A DNA stretch of 39,061 bases from Colwellia sp. BRX10-3. GTDB taxonomy: Bacteria; Pseudomonadota; Gammaproteobacteria; Enterobacterales; Alteromonadaceae. A program made the position numbers and the translations under genes. This document shows, piece after piece, positions 1-6,215 of this stretch. The stretch lies in assembly GCF_014077505.1 (NCBI RefSeq), contig NZ_JACGWA010000017.1, forward strand, positions 1 through 39,061, written 5' to 3'. Positions within the stretch are counted from its first letter, which is position 1; the number at the start of each line of letters is the position of its first letter. Below the pieces are notes generated by a model, which saw only the letters and a list, made by a program, of their open reading frames with translations, did no database searches and was not told the DNA's origin.

Positions 1-160
1 TTTAAACGCTAATGAATATTGGTTGTAATGTCGCTTTCTTGTATGTCCCATGATTAACCTCTTTGGTAACAATTAAATAAATAACTGTCTACCAAAGTGG
101 TACAAGATCACAGTGAAAACAGCCAACTGTAAATTTTCCCTCTTGAGCGCCTTGTTAGGC
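1..160 (-). other. integron attC site, distal cassette (weak outer end)
   Basis: The inner core heptamer GTTAGGC lies at 154-160 and the inner arm CAGCCAACTG at about 119-128, as in the other attC sites of this array. A partner segment near 20-32 (ATTGGTTGTAATG) resembles the left arm of its neighbours, but the outer core at 1-7 (TTTAAAC) is degenerate and sits at the window edge. The site would be longer than the others, about 160 bases. It belongs to the cassette whose gene ends at 171. The exact outer end is uncertain. Confidence 0.5.
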
Positions 161-170
161 GCTACTTACA

Positions 171-593
171 TTAAACCTTTTTACTAGCTCTTACATTAGC
201 AATACGAAATAGCTGTGCAGCAACACAAAAATATATGATTGCTTGAACGCTATGTATAACAGGCTTATCCATAAACGTTCCGACAATTACAGCCATAATT
301 GGCATAGCAATAAACAAAACACCAATTAAACGAAGTGCGACTGGCGAAACAAACCCTTTACTTTTTTTAGGGTTGGACACAATTAACCTAAATGATAATA
401 AGCTAACCCAAATGCTACCAATTAAGAAAACACTGCCAATTGAAACTGTAAAAATTGACGGTGGTACATTCGGAGCTAGTAGCATAATAGCTGAGCCAAC
501 AATGCACAAAAGTGTAAATGGAAATAAGACTAACCCTAAAGGTAGAGTAATCCATCTCGGTAACGATTTAGGTTCAACTAACTCGGATTCCAT
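171..593 (-). CDS. integron cassette gene: small multi-pass membrane protein, function unknown
   Basis: This 140-residue protein is not recognised. It has about four hydrophobic segments (roughly residues 14-38, 47-70, 83-105 and 113-130), a charged N-terminus and a basic C-terminal tail, so an inner-membrane location is expected. The gene fills the space between two attC sites: its start lies 6 bases after the core of the attC at 599-701, and its stop lies just before the core at 154-160. No clear Shine-Dalgarno sequence precedes the ATG. Like most cassette genes it probably depends on an upstream promoter reading through the array. It could be an orphan resistance, defence or transport accessory; nothing in the sequence decides. 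Confidence 0.75.
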   Translation of the reverse strand: MESELVEPKSLPRWITLPLGLVLFPFTLLCIVGSAIMLLAPNVPPSIFTVSIGSVFLIGSIWVSLLSFRLIVSNPKKSKGFVSPVALRLIGVLFIAMPIMAVIVGTFMDKPVIHSVQAIIYFCVAAQLFRIANVRASKKV

Positions 594-598
594 AGTAC

Positions 599-701
599 GC
601 CTAACGCCTAAATAACAGGCTAAGTAATGGTTGGCTAAAATGGTGTAGCGAAGCGAAACGTAGCCAACTGTTACGTGTCCTTGTTTATTTTCTTGTTAGG
701 T
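599..701 (-). other. integron attC recombination site
   Basis: Outer cores are GCCTAAC (599-605) and GTTAGGT (695-701), matching RYYYAAC and GTTRRRY. Inside, GTTGGCT (near 632) pairs with AGCCAAC (near 662), giving the two-arm imperfect hairpin typical of attC sites recombined as single strands. It terminates the cassette holding the 707-925 gene. Confidence 0.9.
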
Positions 702-706
702 GTAAA

Positions 707-925
707 TTACACACCAAACTCTTTTTTAGCAACTAGTTCAGTAACTTGCTGTAGTTGCGGTTGCCCACCACCATGCATTTCTGAATTTGGGTAAGTGTGC
801 ACCCAATATTGGTTATCGATTGTATTTAGGTAAAGAGTATCCCAACCAGATTGATCAGTTGCGACTTTAACGAGGTTAAGACTAATGTAGTTTTCTACGG
901 CTTGACTCCCTGAAATTACGCTCAT
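707..925 (-). CDS. integron cassette gene: Imm27-like immunity protein (tentative)
   Basis: The gene encodes 72 residues with no signal peptide or membrane segment, so it is probably cytoplasmic. The centre reads W-D-T-L-Y followed by YWVHTYPNSEMHGGGQPQL. A W-x-x-L-Y element followed by an aromatic-rich strand and an [E]-[LM]-H-G-G-G-x-P motif is what I recall of the Imm27 family of polymorphic-toxin immunity proteins; this comes from memory and was not searched. A good ribosome binding site (AGGAAG, about 6 bases before the ATG) lies directly behind the attC core, so the cassette carries its own translation signal. No toxin gene is adjacent, so if it is an immunity protein it is an orphan. 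It could instead be an unrelated small cassette protein. Confidence 0.7.
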   Translation of the reverse strand: MSVISGSQAVENYISLNLVKVATDQSGWDTLYLNTIDNQYWVHTYPNSEMHGGGQPQLQQVTELVAKKEFGV

Positions 926-936
926 ACTTCCTTTAC

Positions 937-1034
937 ACCTAACGCCCTAATAACAGGCAAAAAATTGTTTGCTAAAATGTTGAGGAACGAAAACAGCAAA
1001 CTGTTTTTTGTCCTTGTTTATTAGCTTGTTAGGC
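937..1034 (-). other. integron attC recombination site
   Basis: Outer cores are ACCTAAC (937-943) and GTTAGGC (1028-1034). The inner arms are TTTGCT (near 970) and AGCAAA (near 1003). The neighbouring sites have GG/CC at the corresponding paired positions, so both arms change together, which supports selection on the folded structure. The stop codon of the upstream cassette gene overlaps the core, as is common in cassettes. Confidence 0.9.
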
Positions 1035-1469
1035 ATTTTTTACACCGTCAATGGTTTTATGAACAGCTATATACCAAAACAATGCCATGGCTAATGAAAT
1101 TATTACACTACTAATTAATGATTCTTCTATTTTTAGCAAATAACCAGCATTGGTAATTTGACCAAACTCAACCACTAATGTTTGTGAGTAAAATAATTTA
1201 TCGTACCCTGCGATGCTATAGAGAGACCACATAATATTTAAAACAAAACTGACAACAAACATTACCGAGGTATATTGCCAACACTTTTGCCAGCCATAAA
1301 CTCGAAGTATTAGATGACAAATACCGGCGAAAAATAAGAAAAAAACGTAAGCAAAAACTAAATTGAAAAGCGCCCAAAAACTTAAAGCACTATGCCCCCA
1401 ATATGGAATTGTCCAAATTAGAGCAATAATCAAAGGAGATAAAAAAACTCCAAGTGCTATCCGTTTCAC
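1029..1469 (-). CDS. integron cassette gene: four-helix membrane protein, function unknown
   Basis: The gene encodes 146 residues from a GTG start (1467-1469) preceded by a strong AGGAG about 8 bases upstream. Hydrophobic stretches at about residues 5-24, 30-55, 64-87 and 112-136 suggest four membrane helices with a short basic N-terminus. I do not recognise the family. The stop codon lies within the attC core, so gene and attC form one compact cassette. Of the cassettes with a clear gene it is the nearest to the integrase and so probably the best expressed from the candidate Pc. Confidence 0.75.
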   Translation of the reverse strand: MKRIALGVFLSPLIIALIWTIPYWGHSALSFWALFNLVFAYVFFLFFAGICHLILRVYGWQKCWQYTSVMFVVSFVLNIMWSLYSIAGYDKLFYSQTLVVEFGQITNAGYLLKIEESLISSVIISLAMALFWYIAVHKTIDGVKNA

Positions 1470-1484
1470 GAAACTCTCCTAAAT

Positions 1485-1582
1485 GCCTAACGCCCCATTA
1501 AGAGGCAAAAAATTGTTGGCTAAAATGTTGAGGAACGAAAACAGCCAACTGTTTTTTGTCCTTCTTTAATGCCTTGTTAGTT
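1485..1582 (-). other. integron attC recombination site (one degenerate core)
   Basis: The outer core is GCCTAAC (1485-1491). The inner core, GTTAGTT (1576-1582), departs from GTTRRRY at one position. The interior is nearly identical to the 937-1034 site, with GTTGGCT/AGCCAAC arms. It should end a cassette lying between here and the integron attachment region near 1925. The degenerate core may make it a poorer recombination partner. Confidence 0.85.
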
Positions 1583-1946
1583 GTTGATAGTTAAACACAT
1601 TTAACTTACCAAGAACACTAAAACTTAATTAATGGAAGTGAGTATTTAAAAACACCACCGCAACTTAGCCACATAATGTGAACTTTGAGCCGTTTACGCA
1701 TTTGCTGATTATATTTACCCACAAAAGTTAGGCGAAAACTGTGTAAACAAAAACACTAAAGCCAACGAGTAAGTTGAAAGTAGACACAAAAAAGGAAGGA
1801 AACAAACACCAATCCTTTGATGTGAAATACCGCACGATTAAACTAAATTTACTCGAACAAGTTGCGGCTACTAACAGCGTATTAGACGGATCATACCTCT
1901 ATTTCTACAGAGGTGAGTACCCAACTAATGAATATTTATTCAAATT
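1583..1946. other. lead cassette / attI-proximal region without a convincing gene
   Basis: This stretch lies between the first attC and the candidate Pc. The minus strand, the cassette orientation, holds only a 27-codon reading frame (1701 to 1618) with no ribosome binding site. A GTTRRRY-type heptamer on the minus strand (GTTGGGT, 1925-1919) is a possible attI crossover point. A further GTTAGGC at 1727-1733 looks like a stray core. A small inverted repeat, ACCTCT/AGAGGT, lies at 1895-1914. It is either a cassette without a protein gene or a decayed cassette fused to attI. Confidence 0.5.
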
Positions 1947-1975
1947 AATATACATAACTTAATATTAACATTCAA
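1947..1975 (-). promoter_or_regulatory. candidate integron cassette promoter Pc
   Basis: On the minus strand, TTGAAT (1975-1970) and TATATT (1952-1947) are separated by exactly 17 bases. Both are close to sigma-70 consensus, and the pair reads toward the cassette array from between intI and the first cassette, the classic place for Pc. The local sequence is AT-rich, so chance similarity is possible. Confidence 0.5.
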
Positions 1976-2062
1976 TAAGTTAATACAGGCTTGTTGAATA
2001 TATTGCTACACAAATGCGGATTAAATCCCGCTTTCTACACAAAAGCTGGAATTGCAGCTAAA

Positions 2063-2078
2063 CTGTATGTACATACAG
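2063..2078. promoter_or_regulatory. LexA (SOS) box upstream of intI
   Basis: CTGTATGTACATACAG is a perfect 16-base palindrome fitting the CTG-N10-CAG LexA consensus of gammaproteobacteria. It lies about 30 bases before the integrase start and overlaps the likely promoter (TTGCAG at 2052-2057, possible -10 around 2074-2085). LexA control of integron integrases is established in Vibrio and in class 1 integrons. Confidence 0.9.
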
Positions 2079-2107
2079 TTATGATTTAAAATATATAAGG
2101 AATGATT

Positions 2108-3073
2108 ATGAGTTCTGAATTTCTCTCACATATAAAAGAAACCATGTGGACACGGCGCTATGCTAAACGCACTATTGAGTCGTATTTATACTGGATTAAA
2201 GCATATATCATTTTTATTGGAAAAACACATCCAAACGACTGCCATGATAAAGAGGTTGAACAATTTCTTAGTTACCTTTCAAATAACTTAAACCTCGCCC
2301 CAAAATCACAGGCGTTAGCATTAAATTCAGTTAACTACTTATATAAACATATTTTAATAAAACCACTTAGTCTTGAGTTACGCTTCAATAAATCACGAGT
2401 AACGCCAAAACTCCCAACAGTATTAACTACAGCAGAAGTCAAATCGCTCTTAACCATTATTGATACCAAACACCTTCTTCTCTGCCAATTAATGTATGGC
2501 AGTGGCTTACGCTTAATGGAGGCTATACGGCTGAGGGTGCAAGATATAAATTTCGACTACCATTGCATTGAAGTATGGAATGGCAAAGGCGGCAAACATC
2601 GAACAGTAACATTAGCCACTGAATTAACTCAGGCATTGAAAGAGCAAATATCTCTGGTGAAATCTTATTACGTATTAGACATGAAAAACAATGGCTATTC
2701 TGGCGTATATTTACCTTTTGCTTTAGCACGAAAGTACCCTGACGCCGCTAAAACATTTAATTGGCATTACCTATTTCCATCATATCGATTATCTTTAGAC
2801 CCTGAAGTCAATAAGTTAAGGCGCCACCATATAAATGAAACGGTTATTCAAAAGGCAGTAAAAATGGCTTCGTTAAAATTAGATATAGATAAAAATATAA
2901 CCTGCCATACGTTACGTCACTCCTTCGCTACCCACTTACTTCAACGAGGTGCAGACATTCGTACCGTACAAGAACAATTGGGACATAGTGATATTAGAAC
3001 AACGCAAATATATACTCACGTTATAGAGCGAGGTGCTAACGGTGTAACAAGTCCATTGTCGGCTTTAATATAA
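2108..3073 (+). CDS. intI: integron integrase IntI (tyrosine recombinase)
   Basis: IntI is a site-specific tyrosine recombinase that excises and inserts cassettes by joining attC and attI sites. The N-terminal SAM-like DNA-binding domain (about residues 5-85) is followed by a catalytic domain with the first Arg in GSGLRLMEA, a Lys in GKGGKHR, the HTLRHSFATHLL box, LGHSD and the nucleophile Tyr in TTQIYTH. The extra segment characteristic of IntI proteins is present (VYLPFALARKYPDAAK through the LRRHHI region), which separates it from XerC/D. Two in-frame ATGs exist; the second (2108) is preferred because TAAGGA ends 6 bases before it, whereas the first (2102) abuts that site. The gene is divergent from the cassettes and has a LexA box upstream. 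All catalytic residues look intact, so it is probably active. Confidence 0.95.
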   Translation: MSSEFLSHIKETMWTRRYAKRTIESYLYWIKAYIIFIGKTHPNDCHDKEVEQFLSYLSNNLNLAPKSQALALNSVNYLYKHILIKPLSLELRFNKSRVTPKLPTVLTTAEVKSLLTIIDTKHLLLCQLMYGSGLRLMEAIRLRVQDINFDYHCIEVWNGKGGKHRTVTLATELTQALKEQISLVKSYYVLDMKNNGYSGVYLPFALARKYPDAAKTFNWHYLFPSYRLSLDPEVNKLRRHHINETVIQKAVKMASLKLDIDKNITCHTLRHSFATHLLQRGADIRTVQEQLGHSDIRTTQIYTHVIERGANGVTSPLSALI

Positions 3074-3092
3074 ACCAACTGAATTACTAGTT
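3073..3092 (-). pseudogene. tRNA-Asp 5' half-remnant touching the intI stop codon
   Basis: The sequence AACCAACTGAATTACTAGTT matches, with a few changes, the 5' end of the intact tRNA-Asp genes downstream (plus-strand AACCAACTGAACTACCACTC). It starts on the last base of the intI stop codon and marks the left end of the 224-base duplication. Confidence 0.7.
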
Positions 3093-3240
3093 ATAGATTT
3101 ATGATTAACACACTTTAATTGGTACTTATTTTATTTAGAGAATTCATTAATATTTTTTGATTTAACGAGGACTTACTTTGAGGTCTAAACATTGGGGTCT
3201 AAACATTGGGGTCTAAAAATTTAAATAAATTGGCGGAGTT
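3073..3240. repeat. 224-base-period direct repeat, copy 1
   Basis: This segment recurs at 3297-3464 with a constant 224-base offset and about ten mismatches by eye. Each copy consists of a tRNA-Asp 5' remnant, a roughly 139-base spacer and the beginning of the next tRNA-like 3' end. Within it, a 14-base unit (GGTCTAAACATTGG) is repeated about three times at 3182-3216. Confidence 0.85.
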
Positions 3241-3316
3241 TATGGAACTCGAGCCTACAAAGCTGGCATAACAGGTTGCTTATCTAATAAAGAGGTAACC
3301 AACTGAATTACTAGTT
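3231..3316 (-). pseudogene. decayed tRNA-Asp gene
   Basis: It lies in the array register and keeps the CCA-encoding end (TGGCGGAGT), the T-loop core (ACTCGAGCC) and the D-arm end (AACCAACTGAATTAC). The acceptor stem no longer pairs, the anticodon stem is disrupted, the anticodon position reads GTT rather than GTC on the minus strand, and several bases are inserted. It should not be functional. Confidence 0.8.
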
Positions 3317-3464
3317 ATAGATTTATGATTAACACACTTTAATTGGTACTTATTTTATTTAGAGAATTCATTAAGGTTTTTTAATTTAACGAGGATTTAC
3401 TTTGAGGTCTAAACATTAAGATCTAAACATTAGGGTCTAAAAAATTAAATAAATTGGCGGAGTG
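3297..3464. repeat. 224-base-period direct repeat, copy 2
   Basis: This second copy runs from the decayed tRNA end into the intact tRNA-Asp at 3455-3531. Differences from copy 1 are scattered substitutions, including changes in the 14-base GGTCTAAACATT units, with no net length change. The high similarity points to a fairly recent tandem duplication. Confidence 0.85.
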
Positions 3465-3531
3465 GACGGGACTCGAACCCGCGACCCCCGGCGTGACAGG
3501 CCGGTATTCTAACCAACTGAACTACCACTCC
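3455..3531 (-). tRNA. tRNA-Asp(GTC), copy 4 in transcription order
   Basis: This 77-base tRNA has CCA encoded in the gene. GGAGTGG pairs with CCACTCC in the acceptor stem, the anticodon loop reads CTGTCAC (anticodon GTC), and the T-loop is GGTTCGAGTCC. It is the last intact copy of the array and adjoins the duplicated spacer. Confidence 0.97.
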
Positions 3532-3581
3532 GCGTATTTATTTCTGTAAATTTTAAAAGGATTTACAACCTTTGAAACAAT

Positions 3582-3658
3582 TGGCGGAGTGGACGGGACT
3601 CGAACCCGCGACCCCCGGCGTGACAGGCCGGTATTCTAACCAACTGAACTACCACTCC
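3582..3658 (-). tRNA. tRNA-Asp(GTC), copy 3
   Basis: Identical in sequence to the other intact copies, with acceptor stem, GTC anticodon and encoded CCA. It is separated from the next upstream copy by a 51-base spacer that is itself repeated with few changes. Confidence 0.97.
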
Positions 3659-3709
3659 ACACATCTTGCTTCTGTAAATTTTGAAAGGACTTACAACCTT
3701 TGAAACAAT

Positions 3710-3786
3710 TGGCGGAGTGGACGGGACTCGAACCCGCGACCCCCGGCGTGACAGGCCGGTATTCTAACCAACTGAACTACCACTCC
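3710..3786 (-). tRNA. tRNA-Asp(GTC), copy 2
   Basis: An intact 77-base tRNA-Asp. Repeat periods are 128 bases on both sides, showing tandem duplication of tRNA plus spacer. Confidence 0.97.
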
Positions 3787-3837
3787 ACACATCTTGCTTC
3801 TATAAGTTTTAAAAGGACTTACAACCTTTGAATTAAT

Positions 3838-3914
3838 TGGCGGAGTGGACGGGACTCGAACCCGCGACCCCCGGCGTGACAGGCCGGTATTCTAACCAAC
3901 TGAACTACCACTCC
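3838..3914 (-). tRNA. tRNA-Asp(GTC), copy 1 (promoter-proximal)
   Basis: The first copy downstream of the candidate promoter at 3961-3989, with the same sequence and encoded CCA as the others. The four copies are probably cut from one precursor transcript. Confidence 0.97.
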
Positions 3915-3960
3915 ACACATTAATCACTGCTTTCAACACAACTCGTTGAATGCGGCGGGA

Positions 3961-3989
3961 ATAATACGGTTAAGATTCGGTGCCGTCAA
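3961..3989 (-). promoter_or_regulatory. promoter of the tRNA-Asp array
   Basis: On the minus strand, TTGACG (3989-3984) and TATTAT (3966-3961) are 17 bases apart and are followed by a GC-rich discriminator (TCCCGCCGC). This is the pattern of strong, stringently controlled stable-RNA promoters. The first tRNA begins about 45 bases downstream. Confidence 0.8.
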
Positions 3990-4083
3990 CCAGTTTTTTT
4001 CATTCATTTGCTTATATGTCTAATTGATGAACGATCCGACGTTTTTAACAGCAAAACTGTTTAAAAAATGCGATAACTCGAGC

Positions 4084-5493
4084 TTATTTACTCTTTTTAC
4101 GCCTTATAAAAAGAAACATAAGTACGGCTATTATGATCACCAAAGTGTTTCCGCCAACAATATACAAAAGTGTTTTTTGTTGTTTGTCAGCAATTTTAGC
4201 TTCTTGTGCTGCTTTTGCTTCTGCTAGCGCCTGCGCAAGTTTTTTAGCTTCCATTGCCGCATTAGCAATTGCTTGGGCACTTCTTTGCTCTGAGGTTAAA
4301 TTATTATCACTGCTATTAAGGCTTGAGTTGTTACTACTAGCTAAGCGGTCAACATTAAAAGTAAACTCTGGTAATATTGCACGAAACTCTCTGCCCTTCT
4401 TGGTATCACCAAACACCCCTATTTTTATCCGATGTACGCCAGGTTCAGTAAAAGCAATTTCATGAGTACGGCTTAAACCTTTATCTTGCATTACAGTAAA
4501 AGGCTCTACTTGTCGGTCAGGGAAAGTAACTTTACCTTGAATAAGAATGCTATCGGCTTTAACAAAACTGTCGTCAATGGTAAATGTAACCAGGTGAACA
4601 CCATTTTCATCTTGGGTTGTTGCTACTGATATGCTGATGGGGTTTTTCTGCACTACAATCGGTTTTTGTCGCAGCTCTCTTGTTGCCATTGGCATTTTAA
4701 CAATATAGATAGGCTCCCATTCACCCGGTGCAAAATCTAACTCAAATTCGCCGGTAAATAAGCTGTCATTAGCATGTTCGTCAAGGTCTCTGCCGTCATC
4801 ACGAAATGAGGCAAGTTTAACTGGCTGTGCGCCAAAGTTGTCAAAGGCGGAGTTATTGGTACTGAAAAAGTCAACATCAAGTGTTAATACGTCTTTAAAT
4901 GATGGGTTGTCTATTGCCATTTCACCATTGAATAAACGGCCTGACATTTTTAATGTCTCACCTTGTAATATAATTTCGGGTAATGGCGTTACCTCTAGTC
5001 GAATTTCTGATACCACCATAATTTTACTGCTAGGTTGCACCTCACCTATCACTTGCCATGGTCCAATCATGGGTGATTTTATTTTGATCATATCAAAAGT
5101 ACGATCATCGAACCATTGCACTTTATCTTCAGGGTAATTATTAATTTTATATTTTGAGCCATCAGGTCGAACAAGAATAACCGGTTGAGCGCCACTGCGG
5201 TGATAAAATAATAAAGTTACTTCATCGAGTTGTTCGTCAATACGAAAGCGGTTATCAAAATAAGGGATTTGATTGGTAACATTGTCGTCAGCGTAATATT
5301 CAATTTCGGTGGGCACTTTCTGTGCATGTGCGTTTAGGCTGAGCATAATGGCCATTACTGCAAATGCAAGGTGTTCTGTAAATAATGCTTTGAGGTTAGA
5401 CAGACTATTTTTTGCGCTGCTTATATTAGCTTTATTTATTTCAGCTCTGTTTATATCAGCCCTTTCTATTTCAACCCTTTCTATTTCGACCAT
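4084..5493 (-). CDS. TIGR03503-family protein, periplasmic with C-terminal anchor
   Basis: This 469-residue protein matches my recollection of the TIGR03503 family of marine gammaproteobacteria, whose function is unknown. After an unusual N-terminus made of degenerate five-residue repeats (residues 1-25) comes a hydrophobic signal-like segment ending in NAHA (about residue 58). A long beta-rich region follows, with a VWA-associated look (DDGRDLDEHANDSLFTGEF, residues about 232-250). An Ala/Lys/Gln-rich helical stretch (about 405-440), one membrane helix beginning at Gly-Gly (about 445-465) and an RRKKSK tail close the protein. The start codon overlaps the end of dnaQ by 13 bases and no other good start exists. 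It is the last gene of the operon. Confidence 0.8.
   Translation of the reverse strand: MVEIERVEIERADINRAEINKANISSAKNSLSNLKALFTEHLAFAVMAIMLSLNAHAQKVPTEIEYYADDNVTNQIPYFDNRFRIDEQLDEVTLLFYHRSGAQPVILVRPDGSKYKINNYPEDKVQWFDDRTFDMIKIKSPMIGPWQVIGEVQPSSKIMVVSEIRLEVTPLPEIILQGETLKMSGRLFNGEMAIDNPSFKDVLTLDVDFFSTNNSAFDNFGAQPVKLASFRDDGRDLDEHANDSLFTGEFELDFAPGEWEPIYIVKMPMATRELRQKPIVVQKNPISISVATTQDENGVHLVTFTIDDSFVKADSILIQGKVTFPDRQVEPFTVMQDKGLSRTHEIAFTEPGVHRIKIGVFGDTKKGREFRAILPEFTFNVDRLASSNNSSLNSSDNNLTSEQRSAQAIANAAMEAKKLAQALAEAKAAQEAKIADKQQKTLLYIVGGNTLVIIIAVLMFLFIRRKKSK
5416..5490 (-). repeat. five degenerate 15-base tandem repeats at the start of the TIGR03503 gene
   Basis: On the minus strand the unit is roughly GAAATAGAAAGGGCT, repeated five times with increasing divergence. 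It encodes (V/A)-(E/D)-I-(E/N)-(R/K) blocks. It looks like slippage-type expansion of the coding start just after the overlap with dnaQ. Confidence 0.85.
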
Positions 5494-6215
5494 AATGGCG
5501 AAGCCCCTTTGTCATCAACAATTGCTAAACGGTTTTCGTGCTCTGCTAGTTCATCGGCAGTTGCAGCTAAAACCTTTAATTTAGGGCGGTCTTTAATCAA
5601 TCGTCGAATAGCGTTAGCATCACTTCCTTGTCCTTCACCTTGGTTTAAGTTGAAAGTGGCTTGTTTACGGGTCATTTCAATGTAAACAAATGCCAGTAAT
5701 TGGGCATCAATTAACGCGCCGTGATAAGTACGGTCAATTAATTTATCAACCTTATAAAAGCGGGCTAAATAATCTAAGGTTTTTGGTGAACCAAATTCGT
5801 CTTTTGCTACTTTCAACGTATCGGTAACACTACAAATATCGGCAGTTTTAGGCAGGCCAGGTATCATTGAAAATTCATGATCCATAAAGCCAACATCAAA
5901 CTTAGCATTATGAATAACTAAACGCGCACCCTTAATAAAATTAATAAAGTCTTCGCTTACTTGCTTAAATATTGGCTTGTCACGTAAAAACTCATCAGTT
6001 AAACCATGAATATTAATAACTTCTTGATCCATTACCATTTGCATGCCCTGCGCCATTGGCTTGACGTACACATGGTAATTTCTACCCGTTAGCTGACGGT
6101 TGATCATTTCTACACAACCAATTTCAACAATACGATGTCCTTCACGAGGGTTAATACCCGTGGTTTCTGTATCGAGTATGATCAGGCGTTCGTCTTGTGT
6201 GTTTTCTTCAATCAA
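5481..6215 (-). CDS. dnaQ: DNA polymerase III epsilon subunit (3'-5' proofreading exonuclease)
   Basis: DnaQ proofreads newly made DNA within the polymerase III core. The protein has 244 residues, the normal length. The DEDDh catalytic set is complete: D15 and E17 in LDTET, D107 in HNAKFD, H165 and D170 in HGALIDAQ. The C-terminal tail after about residue 185 corresponds to the flexible segment that binds the alpha subunit. The gene overlaps the preceding DUF2919 gene by 8 bases and the following TIGR03503 gene by 13 bases, so translation of the three is probably coupled. The usual enterobacterial neighbour rnhA is absent from this window. Confidence 0.97.
   Translation of the reverse strand: MIEENTQDERLIILDTETTGINPREGHRIVEIGCVEMINRQLTGRNYHVYVKPMAQGMQMVMDQEVINIHGLTDEFLRDKPIFKQVSEDFINFIKGARLVIHNAKFDVGFMDHEFSMIPGLPKTADICSVTDTLKVAKDEFGSPKTLDYLARFYKVDKLIDRTYHGALIDAQLLAFVYIEMTRKQATFNLNQGEGQGSDANAIRRLIKDRPKLKVLAATADELAEHENRLAIVDDKGASPLWSK

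Noticed and set aside
1774-1962. 62-codon plus-strand frame beginning with TTG near the integron attachment region
   Set aside because: It runs against cassette orientation, starts at a TTG with no placed ribosome binding site, and extends into the candidate Pc. Composition gives no protein signature.
3455-3914. Regularly spaced repeats suggesting a CRISPR array
   Set aside because: The repeats are full tRNA-Asp genes with similar spacers and 127-128 base period; there are no cas genes.
4133-5584. Several plus-strand frames across the TIGR03503/dnaQ region
   Set aside because: They are antisense to well-supported minus-strand genes and have low-complexity Leu/Ser/Ala composition typical of shadow frames.
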